Source: Actinobacteria bacterium UBA2279 (lineage in GTDB: Bacteria > Actinomycetota > Coriobacteriia > Anaerosomatales > Anaerosomataceae). Taken from it: a stretch of 64,000 nt of DNA. Under the pieces are notes generated by a model. The model ran no database searches, was not told where the DNA came from, and was given only the letters and a program-made list of their open reading frames with translations. Both the position numbers and the translations under genes were made by a program. Shown in pieces: positions 7,849 to 16,797 of the stretch. Each line of letters starts with the position of its first letter. Position 1 is the stretch's first letter. The DNA is taken from the NCBI GenBank assembly GCA_002347365.1, contig DDWT01000032.1, positions 17,199-81,198 of the forward strand. The letters run 5' to 3'.

Positions 7849-9347
7849 TCCTTCGGCCGCGCAAAGACGACCACCTCATCGTTGGCAAATACATCGGCAA
7901 GATCGTCGTCGGCGTGGGGCTGCTGATGGCGGTCCCCTTGATCACATCACTCATCTTCGGCGAGTGGGACACGGCACTCGACTTCGTCATCGGCATGGGT
8001 GCGTGCTTCGCGTTCGGTTTCGGTATCCAGATCGTATGCCGTACCGAGAAGGATCTGCGCTGGAGTCACGGATTGGTCGTGGCATCCGGCTCCTGGATCG
8101 CAGCAACGGTGCTCGGGGCCCTCCCGCACTGGCTGTCGGGCCACGAGGGTAGCTACCTGGATGCCATGTTCGACCTGATGAGCGGGTACACGACCACGGG
8201 CCTGTACCTCATTCAGGACCTCGACCACATCTCCTACGGTCTGAACATGTGGCGCCATCTCCTGACGTACGCTGGTGGCCAGGGAATCGTGGTCATCGCG
8301 CTGACGTTCCTGGTGAAAGGCACGGCGGGCGCCTACAAACTCTACGTCGGCGAGGGCAAAGACGAGCGTCTGCTGCCGAATGTCGTCGGCACCGCTCGTG
8401 CAATATGGCTGGTGAGCCTGACATGGCTCGGTGTGGGCGCCGCGGCGCTTGCTATCACGGGCCTGGTTCTCGGGCAAGATCCCGTCCGGGCGCTGCTTCA
8501 CGGACTCTGGGTGTTCATGGGTGCATGGAGCACGGGTGGATTCGCTCCGCAGTCCTACAACACGATGTGGTTCCATTCCCCGGTCTATGAAGTGCTGTGC
8601 ATCATCATCTTCGTGGCGGGTTCGTTCAACTTCGCCCTGCACTGGGCTGTCTGGCAGGGGGACCGCAAGGAGCTTCGACGTAATCTCGAAGTCGTGAGTT
8701 TCACGGTCACGGCGTTCGTGACCGTCTCGGTGGCCACGTTCGGCCTGTCTCGCCTCGGCGTGTATCCCGATGCTGTGAACCTGTTCCGCAAGGCCTTCTA
8801 TCAGGTCATGTCGGGACACACGACCACAGGCTTCTCGACAATCTACTCACGGGCGTTCGTCACGCAATGGGGGCCGATCGCCATGCTCGCGACCACCGTG
8901 GCGATGGCCATCGGTGCCTCGGCATGTTCGACCGGCGGAGGTATCAAGGGCATCCGCGTCGGCGTGCTCACCAAGGCGTACCTCCAAGACGTACGACGGC
9001 ATATCTCTCCTGACAGCGCCGTGATCGTGGAGCGATACCACCACATCCGGGACATCATGCTGGGCGACCGGGTGGTTCGCTCGGCGCTCATGATCACGCT
9101 CGCATACGTGACCGCGTACGCAGTGCTCACCGTGCTGGGCGTGCTGCTGGGCTACGACTTCACCCAGGCCGCGTTCGAGGGCGTGTCGGCGGCATCCAAC
9201 ACCGGGCTGTCATGCGGCATCACCGCCCCCGCGATGCCGACCATTCTGAAATGGGCCTACATCGTCGCGATGTGGATGGGCCGACTCGAGTTCATGTCAG
9301 TCCTTGCCCTCTTCGGTCACTTCTATGCGATCTTGAGGGGGAAGTGA
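7845..9347 (+). CDS. trkH: Trk potassium uptake transmembrane subunit TrkH
   Basis: The 500-residue polytopic membrane protein has four pore-loop repeats of the SKT superfamily, each with a filter-like sequence: SGYTTTGLY, AWSTGGFAP, SGHTTTGFS and AASNTGLSCG. These line the potassium pathway. Start ATG 7845 overlaps the previous stop (ATGA); a GTG 12 bases upstream is less likely. With the two TrkA proteins it forms a potassium import channel. Confidence 0.95.
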   Translation: MILRPRKDDHLIVGKYIGKIVVGVGLLMAVPLITSLIFGEWDTALDFVIGMGACFAFGFGIQIVCRTEKDLRWSHGLVVASGSWIAATVLGALPHWLSGHEGSYLDAMFDLMSGYTTTGLYLIQDLDHISYGLNMWRHLLTYAGGQGIVVIALTFLVKGTAGAYKLYVGEGKDERLLPNVVGTARAIWLVSLTWLGVGAAALAITGLVLGQDPVRALLHGLWVFMGAWSTGGFAPQSYNTMWFHSPVYEVLCIIIFVAGSFNFALHWAVWQGDRKELRRNLEVVSFTVTAFVTVSVATFGLSRLGVYPDAVNLFRKAFYQVMSGHTTTGFSTIYSRAFVTQWGPIAMLATTVAMAIGASACSTGGGIKGIRVGVLTKAYLQDVRRHISPDSAVIVERYHHIRDIMLGDRVVRSALMITLAYVTAYAVLTVLGVLLGYDFTQAAFEGVSAASNTGLSCGITAPAMPTILKWAYIVAMWMGRLEFMSVLALFGHFYAILRGK

Positions 9348-9952
9348 TGCGGCGCGCTACCCTGGCTTGCCTTGTGGCCGGCGCGCTGCTGCTGTCGCCG
9401 GGTGCGGCGTTGGCCGAGGAGCAAACGGTGTCGCCGAGAGTGCCGCTTTCGGTCAACTCCCCGTCCAGTGGTGAGCTCGTTGAACGGCCGGGCATGTTCG
9501 ACGGCATGGTCGTCACGTTCAGCGGCGAGGCCATCGGTGAGGCGATGGTACGCGGGCACTGGGCGTGGATCCACCTGAACGACGATGCGTACATGGAGCG
9601 CAATATCGAGGAGGGCGCACCGCTCGGCGGGCTGAACACGGGGATGCCGGTGTGGGTTCCAGCTGTGGAAGCGGCCGAGATAGGCGTCTATGGAGACTAC
9701 CGTCACGAGGGCGATATCGTGCAAGTGCGTGGCGTCTTCAACTCTGCCTGCCCCGAGCACGGGGGCGACATGGACATCCATGCGGTGCATGTCGATATCG
9801 TTCGGGCGGGGCGCGAGGTCGAAGATCCGGTATCGGGAACGAAGCTCACCTGGGCGATCGTCGCCGCGCTTGCCGCCGGTGCTCTCTTCGCGCTTGATCG
9901 CAATCTCGACAAGATACGAGAGTGGCAGCGCGCGCTGCAGTCAAGCAGGTGA
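9347..9952 (+). CDS. Secreted or membrane-anchored protein downstream of trkH
   Basis: The ATG shares its first base with the trkH stop (TGATG), so it belongs to the operon. The 201 residues have a clear Sec signal peptide ending near ALAEEQ (about residue 24). A compact beta-rich domain of about 120 residues follows (GMVVTFSGEAIGEAMVRGHW, then VPAVEAAEIGVYGDYRHEGDIVQVRGVF), resembling an OB fold. A C-terminal membrane helix lies near 168-185 with a basic cytoplasmic tail. No catalytic motif is evident. It may be an extracytoplasmic accessory factor of potassium uptake; function unknown. Confidence 0.75.
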   Translation: MRRATLACLVAGALLLSPGAALAEEQTVSPRVPLSVNSPSSGELVERPGMFDGMVVTFSGEAIGEAMVRGHWAWIHLNDDAYMERNIEEGAPLGGLNTGMPVWVPAVEAAEIGVYGDYRHEGDIVQVRGVFNSACPEHGGDMDIHAVHVDIVRAGREVEDPVSGTKLTWAIVAALAAGALFALDRNLDKIREWQRALQSSR

Positions 9953-9953
9953 T

Positions 9954-9981
9954 TTGCCGGCTCGCCGCCCGGTGATACAAT
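9954..9981 (+). promoter_or_regulatory. Promoter of tRNA-Gly
   Basis: TTGCCG (9954-9959), a 16-base spacer and TACAAT (9976-9981), ending 19 bases before the tRNA. Confidence 0.6.
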
Positions 9982-10000
9982 ACCCGACGCGTCACAAGAC

Positions 10001-10076
10001 GCGGGCGTAGCTCAGTTGGTAGAGCGAAAGCTTCCCAAGCTTTAGGTCGCGGGTTCGAGTCCCGTCGCCCGCTCCA
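10001..10076 (+). tRNA. tRNA-Gly (anticodon CCC)
   Basis: A complete cloverleaf. The acceptor stem GCGGGCG pairs with CGCCCGC; the D arm is GCTC-AGTTGGTA-GAGC; the anticodon stem AAAGC/GCTTT encloses TTCCCAA, giving anticodon CCC; the T arm is GCGGG-TTCGAGT-CCCGT. The discriminator is T, as usual for glycine, and CCA is encoded. It reads GGG codons. Confidence 0.97.
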
Positions 10077-10088
10077 ACAGATTCAGAC

Positions 10089-10111
10089 AAGGGCCGCCCA
10101 GCGCGGCCCTT
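10089..10111 (+). terminator. Hairpin terminator after tRNA-Gly
   Basis: AAGGGCCGC (10089-10097) pairs perfectly with GCGGCCCTT (10103-10111) around a 5-base loop; only a weak T-rich tail follows. Confidence 0.65.
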
Positions 10112-10255
10112 GGTGTACCCGCAGCCGTGCATCTTGCGAGAGCCGCCGCCCGTCGTTTGGTACTCGCATCGCCTGAGAATCGGGATTACACTAGCGAACA
10201 TAGGTTCGATTCCGCCGCCCCTCACTCTCCCCGGTGGACATTGGGAGGAGTCATC

Positions 10256-11113
10256 ATGAGGCGGCTTTGTTGTTCGATCATCCTGGCGGCGGCGATGCTG
10301 GGGGCACTGTCTGTGCCACTGCAGGCGAATGCTGCCGACGGGGTCCTGCTTGGCTACGGTGCGACATACACCCTCGAAGGTGCGCAGCGCACGCATCGCG
10401 GCGTGGATCTCGCCGTTGCGGCCGGAGATGCCGCAACGAGTCTTGTGGCCGGAGTTGTGAGTTTCTGCGGTCGCGTGCCTGCCGACGACGGGGGGAGTGT
10501 CCTTGCGGTGACGGTACGAACAGCCGACGGGATGCTCGTGACGGTACACCCCCTCGCAGAGTGCTGGGTCAGCCTGAACGCAGCGGTGTCGATGGGGGAC
10601 GACCTAGGCATGGTCGCTGATACGGGAGATGGTTCGACTGCCGGGGCGCACCTGCATCTAAGCGCCCGCCGCGGCGATGCCTATCTGGATCCCTCGTTCC
10701 TGCTTGTCGAGATCGCTGAACCGCAGCCGCAGCCAGTCACGGTCCCGGTCGCGCAATCTGCATCATCCGTAGACCAGTCACCCGGGAGCGGTGCCGCGGC
10801 TGCGGCAGTCGCGGTGCAGCCGGCAGTCGCTGCGGAGAGTCCGAGCGTGGAGGCGGTCGTGCCAGTGTCCGCTCCCGCTGGAGAGGTACCTGCGGTCTCT
10901 ACGGTCTCCGCAGTTGCGCCGATCGCCATCGACGATCCTTCGCCGACCGCTGCGCGGCCCGACTACCGTTCAGTCGACGTCTCCTGGATGACAAGAGCGT
11001 TCGAGAGCTCAGCCGCGGGCCGAGGCGTGCTCGCCGCGTCGGGCGTTGCACTGGCTGCTTTGGCGGGCTCCCTCGTACGACGCCGAATACTGGTCGCGGG
11101 GGAGGCGGGATAG
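10256..11113 (+). CDS. Secreted M23/LytM-like peptidase with C-terminal anchor
   Basis: Start ATG 10256 behind TTGGGAGGAG. The 285 residues begin with a signal peptide cleaved near ANAADG. A LytM-type domain follows, with THRGVDLAV (His and Asp zinc ligands) near residue 45 and AGAHLHLSAR (HxH) near 128. A long Ala/Val/Pro-rich linker (about 155-240) and a membrane helix near 262-278 complete it. Both M23 metal motifs are present, so it may be an active cell-wall endopeptidase, although the domain is compact. It precedes the ribosomal cluster but has a separate promoter downstream. Confidence 0.78.
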   Translation: MRRLCCSIILAAAMLGALSVPLQANAADGVLLGYGATYTLEGAQRTHRGVDLAVAAGDAATSLVAGVVSFCGRVPADDGGSVLAVTVRTADGMLVTVHPLAECWVSLNAAVSMGDDLGMVADTGDGSTAGAHLHLSARRGDAYLDPSFLLVEIAEPQPQPVTVPVAQSASSVDQSPGSGAAAAAVAVQPAVAAESPSVEAVVPVSAPAGEVPAVSTVSAVAPIAIDDPSPTAARPDYRSVDVSWMTRAFESSAAGRGVLAASGVALAALAGSLVRRRILVAGEAG

Positions 11114-11164
11114 CGGTCGATATGTGTCAGGAAATCGCAGCGTGTCAGAGGCGTGGAGTAAGCG

Positions 11165-11193
11165 TTGTAGGGGCGGTCGGTCTCTGATACACT
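11165..11193 (+). promoter_or_regulatory. Promoter of the rpsF-ssb-rpsR-rplI operon
   Basis: TTGTAG (11165-11170), a 17-base spacer and TACACT (11188-11193), followed by a leader of about 70 bases to the rpsF start. Confidence 0.6.
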
Positions 11194-11269
11194 GCGAGGG
11201 CTTCATTTCCTGCTCCGGGCTGACGCCTTCAGTGTCCCGGGGCCGCTGTAGCCCAAGGGAGGTGAACAA

Positions 11270-11563
11270 GTGAAGGCTTACGAACTTATGCTTATCATCA
11301 ATTCCACCCTCGACGACGAGGCGCGGGAAGCTGTCCTTGAGAAAACTCGGGGCGTCATCACCGCTGACGGTATCGTCGATTCTGAGGATGCATGGGGCAA
11401 GCGCCGTCTGGCTTTCGAGATCGACAGCCACACTGACGGCGACTACCACGTCATGCAGTTCCATGCGACTACGGCTGTCGTTGCCGAGCTCGACCGCGTC
11501 CTGCGCATTACCGATCAGGTCGTCCGATTCATGATCGTGCGGCGCGACGACATCAAAGAGTAG
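11270..11563 (+). CDS. rpsF: 30S ribosomal protein S6
   Basis: The 97-residue protein begins MKAYELMLIINSTLDDEARE and ends with the conserved ITDQVVRFMIVRRDD, the complete S6 fold at the usual length. GTG start with GGGAGGTGAAC upstream. S6 binds S18 and the central domain of 16S rRNA. Gene order rpsF-ssb-rpsR-rplI is universal in many bacteria. Confidence 0.97.
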   Translation: MKAYELMLIINSTLDDEAREAVLEKTRGVITADGIVDSEDAWGKRRLAFEIDSHTDGDYHVMQFHATTAVVAELDRVLRITDQVVRFMIVRRDDIKE

Positions 11564-11637
11564 TAGCGCTGCATCCCGACCGATCAGGACGGGCGTGTGA
11601 CGGCGGCCATGTAGGCCGCAGAGACGAGGTAGGAACC

Positions 11638-12048
11638 ATGGGCATCAACCGGGTAGTGATCACCGGCAATCTGACGAGGGACCCCGAGCTGCGCTCCACC
11701 AGTGGTGGCATGAGCGTGCTGAAGCTTGGTGTCGCAGTCAACGATCGGCGCAAGAACCAGACAACCGGCGAATGGGAAGACGTCCCGAACTTCGTGGATG
11801 TCACCATCTTCGGCTCGCGTGGCGAGGCGCTGTCACGCTTCCTCAGCAAGGGGTCCAAGGTTGCGATCGAGGGCAAGCTTCGCTGGAGCCAGTGGGAGAA
11901 CCCGCAGGGCGAGAAGCGCAGCAAGCTCGAGGTCATCGCCGACGAGGTCGAGTTCCTTTCATCTCGCGATGGAGGATCGAGTGGCGGTCATAGTGGACCG
12001 TCCACACCGGCTCCCGAGATAGCTGACGGTGAAGAGATCCCGTTCTAG
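11638..12048 (+). CDS. ssb: Single-stranded DNA-binding protein
   Basis: The 136-residue protein has an N-terminal OB fold ([17 protein letters not shown], then [18 protein letters not shown]) and a short Gly/Ser linker. It ends in an acidic tip, DGEEIPF, the usual partner-binding tail. It coats ssDNA during replication and repair and is co-encoded with the replicative helicase gene downstream. Confidence 0.96.
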   Translation: MGINRVVITGNLTRDPELRSTSGGMSVLKLGVAVNDRRKNQTTGEWEDVPNFVDVTIFGSRGEALSRFLSKGSKVAIEGKLRWSQWENPQGEKRSKLEVIADEVEFLSSRDGGSSGGHSGPSTPAPEIADGEEIPF

Positions 12049-12136
12049 TTCCCATCAAGACATCCAGCCGACGGCGGTACCCTCCCGCCGAGCGGCCAGC
12101 CAAAGGTCCACGATAGGACCCGAAGGGAGGCAACAA

Positions 12137-12400
12137 GTGAGCGATTACGCACGACGCCCCAAGCGTAAGTACTGCGTGTTCTGCAAGGACCACGCCGAGT
12201 ACATCGACTACAAGGACGTCAACACACTGCGCAAGTTCATGACGGACCGCGGGAAGATCAAGCCGCGTCGCGTCTCGGGCAACTGCGCTCAGCACCAGCA
12301 CCAGATCGCAACTGCCGTGAAGCGTGCCCGTGAGATGGCACTCGTGCCCTACACGGTGCCGGTCATCAGCGGCAAGGTCGACGGGAAGCGCGGTCGATAG
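12137..12400 (+). CDS. rpsR: 30S ribosomal protein S18 (zinc-type)
   Basis: GTG start behind GGGAGGCAAC gives 87 residues: [19 protein letters not shown], then [20 protein letters not shown]. The Cys pair with the later Cys and His makes this the zinc-binding (C+) S18 variant. It pairs with S6 in the small subunit platform. Confidence 0.96.
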   Translation: MSDYARRPKRKYCVFCKDHAEYIDYKDVNTLRKFMTDRGKIKPRRVSGNCAQHQHQIATAVKRAREMALVPYTVPVISGKVDGKRGR

Positions 12401-12570
12401 GTCGTCCGCTGACGCGAGCGGCGACCCCGCCGTTCGCTGTCGTCCGGTTACAGGCATGGGCTCAACGGTGGCCTCCGATGGTCGCTTGTTAGGAGCGCCT
12501 GCGCAGGCTTAGAGTGAGAAGCACCTCATGTCCGGGAGACCGGTCGAGAGGAAACGAACAAGGAGTAGCG

Positions 12571-13134
12571 ATGAAGGTCATCCTTACACAGGATGTGAAG
12601 GGACGAGGCCAGGAAGGCGACATCATCGACGTCGCCCGTGGCTTCGCCGTGAACTTCCTGCTGCCGCGCAAGCTCGCCCTCGAGGCGACGCCCGGCAACA
12701 TCAAACAGCTCGGCGCGCGGATGCACAACATCCAGAAGCGCGAAACCGCTCTGCGTGGTCAGGCCGAAGGCGTGGCCGCTGCAGTTGAGGGCAAGACCGT
12801 CACCGTCAAGGCCAAGGCTGGCGACGAGGGCAAGCTCTACGGTTCGATCACGTCCTCGATGATCGCTGATGCGATCGCCGAGCAGCTCGGTGTTGAAGTC
12901 GATCGCAAGAAGCTCGACGTGCACGCGCACATCAAGACGCTTGGCGAGCACGTGGTTCAGCTCCACGTCTACTACGACGTGAAGGCTGATGTCACGGTCA
13001 AAGTCGTGGCCGAGGGCGCCGTCGAGACACCGGTCGCGGAGATCGTGGCCGAGGTTGTCGAGGTTACAGTTGAAGAAGAGCCCGTCGCCGAGGTAGCTGA
13101 AGAGGCCGCCGAGGACGCCGACGAGCAGGAGTAA
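12571..13134 (+). CDS. rplI: 50S ribosomal protein L9 with acidic C-terminal extension
   Basis: ATG 12571 follows AGGAGTAGCG. The N-terminal L9 domain (MKVILTQDVKGRGQEGDIID, then VARGFAVNFLLPRKLA) and the central helix and C-domain are complete by about residue 150. A further 37 residues are almost all Glu, Val and Ala (EEEPVAEVAEEAAEDADE), an acidic tail longer than the usual protein of about 148 residues. The role of the tail is unknown. Confidence 0.95.
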   Translation: MKVILTQDVKGRGQEGDIIDVARGFAVNFLLPRKLALEATPGNIKQLGARMHNIQKRETALRGQAEGVAAAVEGKTVTVKAKAGDEGKLYGSITSSMIADAIAEQLGVEVDRKKLDVHAHIKTLGEHVVQLHVYYDVKADVTVKVVAEGAVETPVAEIVAEVVEVTVEEEPVAEVAEEAAEDADEQE

Positions 13135-13205
13135 CGCGCCGGACGGTCTGCCGGAGGCGACCGCCCACACGGGCGGCGCCCTCGGCGGTCCACGGGGGAG
13201 CATGG

Positions 13206-14567
13206 ATGGCAGATAGCGCGGAGCGTAGGCTGGCAGAGCGCGTGCCGCCCCATAACCTCGAGGCTGAGCAGTCCCTGCTCGGCTCGATGTTCCTCTCCGC
13301 CGAGGCGGTCGAGTCGTGCCTTGGCATGGTGACCCCCGAGGATTTCTATCGCTCCGCTCATGCCCGGATATTCGAGGCTATCAACGAGCTCAACAGCCGT
13401 GGCGAACCGATCGACCAGATCACCGTCGCGGACCGGCTTGAGGCCACCGGTCGACTTGATGCCGCCGGGGGAAAGCCATACCTGCTCGACATCACCAGCA
13501 TGGTCCCCACGGCGGCCAACGCTGCCTACTACGGCGAGATCGTGAAGCGGACTTCAATGTTGCGTCAGCTCATCGGTGCGTCCAACAAGATCGCGACGAT
13601 GTCGTATGAGAACCCGGACGATATCGACCACGTGGTCGAGGAGTCCGAGCGAGCGGTCTTCGAAGTCACCAACAAGCGCGTGTCGAGCAACTTCCGTGCG
13701 CTTCCGGAACTGATGAAGAGTGGTTTTGACCAGATCGAGCAGCTCTACGACCGCAAGGCACATATCACTGGCGTTCCCACAGGCTTCCCGGACCTCGACA
13801 AGATCCTTGCGGGTCTGCACCGCGGCGATCTGATCATTCTTGCCGCGCGTCCGTCGGTGGGCAAGACCGCCTTCGCCCTCAACGTCGCCGTCAATGCCGC
13901 CAAGGCGGGCCACCCGGTTGCCGTCTTCAGCCTGGAGATGTCAGCCGAACAGCTCGTGCAGCGCATCTTGTGCGCGGAGGCGCGCATCGACAGTCAGCGT
14001 CTGCGTACCGGCTATCTGAAGGACAGTGACTGGCCCCAGATCATGCAGGCGATGGGTCGGCTCGCGAGCACTTCCCTGTGGGTGGACGACACCCCGGCTA
14101 TCTCGATCCTGGAGGTGCGCGCGAAGGCGCGGCGCCTTCTGCGGGACAAGGGGAACGGACTGATCATCGTCGACTACCTGCAGCTGATGCAGCCCCAGAA
14201 CCGCCGCTCCGAGAACCGCCAGGTCGAGATTGCCGAGATCAGCCGCGGGCTCAAGATCCTCGCCAAGGAACTCGATGTCCCTATCGTTGCGCTCTCACAG
14301 TTGTCGAGAGCCGTTGAACAGCGCGCAGGCAAGCGGCCCCAGCTCTCCGACCTTCGCGAGTCCGGCGCCATCGAGCAAGACGCCGACGTCGTCATGTTCA
14401 TCGACCGCAACACGGATGCACGCGGCGAGGACGACGAAGGCCGCCCGAACAAGGGCGAGGCAGAGATCATCGTCGCCAAGCACCGCAACGGGCCTACGGA
14501 CAACTGCCATCTTGCGTATCTGTCGCAGTACACCAAGTTCGTGCCCATGGCGCGGGACGTGCCGTAG
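13206..14567 (+). CDS. dnaB: Replicative DNA helicase DnaB
   Basis: The 453-residue protein has the N-terminal helicase-interaction domain (PPHNLEAEQSLLGSMFL) and a RecA-like domain with Walker A ARPSVGKTAFAL (about 218-230), Walker B LIIVDYLQLM (about 321-330) and LSQLSRAVEQR. It is full length with no intein, which dnaB genes sometimes carry. It follows rplI as in many Firmicutes and Actinomycetota. The hexamer unwinds DNA at the fork. Confidence 0.97.
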   Translation: MADSAERRLAERVPPHNLEAEQSLLGSMFLSAEAVESCLGMVTPEDFYRSAHARIFEAINELNSRGEPIDQITVADRLEATGRLDAAGGKPYLLDITSMVPTAANAAYYGEIVKRTSMLRQLIGASNKIATMSYENPDDIDHVVEESERAVFEVTNKRVSSNFRALPELMKSGFDQIEQLYDRKAHITGVPTGFPDLDKILAGLHRGDLIILAARPSVGKTAFALNVAVNAAKAGHPVAVFSLEMSAEQLVQRILCAEARIDSQRLRTGYLKDSDWPQIMQAMGRLASTSLWVDDTPAISILEVRAKARRLLRDKGNGLIIVDYLQLMQPQNRRSENRQVEIAEISRGLKILAKELDVPIVALSQLSRAVEQRAGKRPQLSDLRESGAIEQDADVVMFIDRNTDARGEDDEGRPNKGEAEIIVAKHRNGPTDNCHLAYLSQYTKFVPMARDVP

Positions 14568-14569
14568 TC

Positions 14570-15016
14570 CTACTCGGCAGGAAACTCCTTCGGCACGCGG
14601 CCGATCGCCCGGATCGAGCAGCGCGAGACACGTCTGAGTCCCAGCTCGTCTGCGCGCTCGCGCACCGTCTTTCGCCCGACTCCGGGATTCAGGTACACGT
14701 CGAAGATCGAGCGGCCAAAGCGCTTCTCAAGCCCCGCCAGGTCATCGAGCACCTGCAAGGCTGCGTCTTCTTTCAGGTACAGCGAAACGCGGTCCGGCAA
14801 GTCGGGCAGCGCACTGACGGACGCGAAGACGGGCAATCCCTCGATCGTGTCGGCCTTCGGGTTGACTGGCCAGACCTCCCATCCCTCCTGCACATAGGCA
14901 CGGACCGCCTTGTTGCCGAACTTCGCGCGGTCCGATGAGGCTCCCACGATGGCGATCGTGCGCTTTCGCGCCAATGGATCAGGGGCGACGGTCTTAAGAG
15001 GGAGCGCCTCGCTCAT
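14570..15016 (-). CDS. CoA-binding domain protein (YccU-like)
   Basis: The 148-residue protein is a single Rossmann CoA-binding domain: RTIAIVGASSDRAKFGNKAV with the nucleotide loop, WEVWPVNPKADTIEGLPVF, and DVYLNPGVG. The family is the YccU-like CoA-binding proteins of unknown function, similar to the N-terminal domain of succinyl-CoA synthetase alpha. Its ATG overlaps the TGA of the upstream selenoglutaredoxin gene (ATGA), so the two are translationally coupled. It ends three bases from the dnaB stop on the other strand. Confidence 0.85.
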   Translation of the reverse strand: MSEALPLKTVAPDPLARKRTIAIVGASSDRAKFGNKAVRAYVQEGWEVWPVNPKADTIEGLPVFASVSALPDLPDRVSLYLKEDAALQVLDDLAGLEKRFGRSIFDVYLNPGVGRKTVRERADELGLRRVSRCSIRAIGRVPKEFPAE

Positions 15017-15267
15017 GTGCGCATCATCTTCTCGAACTCTGCCGGGTTCCATCCCACCATCGCCTTGTCGCCCACCTGGATGACCGGCACGCCGTACTGT
15101 CCGGTCATGGTCACCATTCGCTTGCGCCCACCCATGTCGGTGACGATGTTGACGTCGGAGTACTCGATGCCCTTGTCCGCGAAGTACCTCTTCGCGTATG
15201 TGCAGTACGGTCATGTGGGCGTGGTGAAGATAGTCACACGCTTGGAATGCTGGGCCTTGGACGCCAT
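15013..15267 (-). CDS. Selenocysteine-containing glutaredoxin-like protein (in-frame TGA at codon 19)
   Basis: Reading the minus strand from ATG 15265-15267 (GAGAGGAG upstream) gives MASKAQHSKRVTIFTTPT, then TGA at 15211-15213, then PYCTYAKRYFADKGIEYSDV and onward through YGVPVIQVGDKAMVGWNP to TGA 15013-15015, 84 residues. The TGA sits exactly where the first Cys of the glutaredoxin CPYC site is expected, and the frame is otherwise intact on both sides with cis-Pro motif GVPV. A hairpin begins 14 bases after it (next entry). I read it as a UxxC selenoprotein of the YruB/Uxx-star glutaredoxin class. A simple nonsense mutation is the alternative. A standard gene finder would miss it. Confidence 0.85.
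15178..15196 (-). promoter_or_regulatory. Bacterial SECIS-like hairpin for the in-frame TGA
   Basis: On the mRNA (minus strand) CGCGAAG (15196-15190), loop AGGUA, CUUCGCG (15184-15178): a perfect 7-bp stem starting 14 bases after the UGA, with G residues at loop positions 2 and 3. Distance and loop match the known bacterial SECIS consensus. Confidence 0.75.
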
Positions 15268-15408
15268 CGCCGGGCTCCTCTCGCGGGTGATATGAACGAC
15301 GCGTGACCGCGCCACCTGTTACCTCCCCCGGCACCTGCCGAGAGAAACCAGACCACCTTCGGGTACACTCATGGCTGTCGCGCACGCACAGCAGGCCGAG
15401 GAGGCTTC

Positions 15409-16797
15409 ATGAGCAAGGAACGCTACGACGTCGTCATCGTCGGTGCGGGACCGGCAGGCATATTCGCTGCGATCGAACTCGTTCGATCCGGCCGCGGACT
15501 GCGTATCCTGCTGGCCGAGCGGGGGAAGCCTATCCCCAAGCGTCATTGCCCCGCACGCCAGACGCACTGCGTAGGCTGCGACACATGCGCGATCATGACG
15601 GGTTGGGGTGGCGCCGGCGCCTTCTCGGATGGCAAGCTCACCCTTACGACGGAGGTCGGCGGGTGGCTGGGCGAATACGTGGGAATCGAAGCCCTCGAGC
15701 GACTCGTCGGGGATTCGGACCGCGTTTGGCTCGAGTTCGGTGCGACCACGGAGGTGCACCAGCCGGATCCCGAGACTGCCGAGCGGCTGTCGCGCGAGGC
15801 TACACTCGCCGAGATGCGCCTCATACCGATGCGTATCCGTCACATCGGCACCGATCGGTCTCCGCAGGTGCTCCAGGCCATGTATGACTACCTGGCCGAG
15901 CAGGGGGTCGATGTCCGCACCGGCACGCGGGCGTCGCGCATCCTTGCCGAGAACGGTCATGTCACCGGTGTGGAGCTGGATGGCGGCGAGGTCATAGTGG
16001 CCGACGCGGTCATTGCTGCGCCCGGCCGTGATGGCGCTGACTGGCTGGCGGAGCAGGCGCACGAGCTCGGCATAGGGCTCGTGAACAACGCCGTCGACAT
16101 CGGCGTTCGCGTAGAAGTCCCGGCTCCTGTGATGGAGCGGTTGACGGAGCACCTCTACGAGGCGAAGCTCATCTACTACTCGAAGCAGTTCGGCGATCAG
16201 GTCCGGACGTTTTGCATGAATCCCTACGGCGAGGTCACCACCGAGAGCTACGGCGACATCGTCACCGTCAATGGCCACTCGTTCGCCGAGCAGCGCACGG
16301 GCAACACGAACTTCGCTGTGCTCGTCTCGCAGACCTTCACGCACCCGTTCACCGAGCCCATCACGTACGGCTCCTCCATCGCGCGCCTGGCGAACCTTCT
16401 TGGTGAGGGCATCATCGTCCAGCGGCTGGGTGACCTGCGTTCGGGGCGCCGTTCGACAGCGAAGCGCATCGCACAGTCCGTCGTCGAGCCGACCATGCCC
16501 CAGGCGACGCCGGGCGACTTGAGCTTCGTGCTGCCGTACCGGCACCTCGCCGACATCCTGGAGTTCCTCGACGCGTTGGACACTCTGGCCCCGGGTGTGG
16601 CGGCGGACGGCACGCTTCTGTACGGCATCGAGGTGAAGTTCTACTCTTCGCGACTCGAGCTGGACTCCACCCTGCAGACGCAGGTGGCGGGGCTCTATGC
16701 GATCGGCGATGGCGCCGGCGTGACTCGAGGACTCGTGCAGTCCAGCGCGAGCGGTCTGGTGGCCGCGCGCGCGGTCATCCGCGCGGGGATCGGGTAG
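15409..16797 (+). CDS. FAD-dependent dehydrogenase (COG2509 family)
   Basis: The 462-residue flavoprotein has an N-terminal dinucleotide fold YDVVIVGAGPAGIFAAIEL. A Cys-rich stretch near residues 46-63 (HCPARQTHCVGCDTCAIMTG) follows, then GWGGAGAFSDGKL, and near the C-terminus GLYAIGDGAGVTRGLVQSSA. This matches the COG2509 uncharacterised FAD dehydrogenases. Start ATG with GAGGCTTC upstream; a GGGTACACT -10-like element lies at 15362-15369. Its substrate is not known. It is divergent from the selenoglutaredoxin gene, which may hint at a shared redox role. Confidence 0.88.
   Translation: MSKERYDVVIVGAGPAGIFAAIELVRSGRGLRILLAERGKPIPKRHCPARQTHCVGCDTCAIMTGWGGAGAFSDGKLTLTTEVGGWLGEYVGIEALERLVGDSDRVWLEFGATTEVHQPDPETAERLSREATLAEMRLIPMRIRHIGTDRSPQVLQAMYDYLAEQGVDVRTGTRASRILAENGHVTGVELDGGEVIVADAVIAAPGRDGADWLAEQAHELGIGLVNNAVDIGVRVEVPAPVMERLTEHLYEAKLIYYSKQFGDQVRTFCMNPYGEVTTESYGDIVTVNGHSFAEQRTGNTNFAVLVSQTFTHPFTEPITYGSSIARLANLLGEGIIVQRLGDLRSGRRSTAKRIAQSVVEPTMPQATPGDLSFVLPYRHLADILEFLDALDTLAPGVAADGTLLYGIEVKFYSSRLELDSTLQTQVAGLYAIGDGAGVTRGLVQSSASGLVAARAVIRAGIG

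Noticed and set aside
15017..15295. A 92-codon open frame on the plus strand over the selenoglutaredoxin gene
   Set aside because: No SD or known domain; the minus strand in this region encodes a glutaredoxin when TGA is read as Sec.
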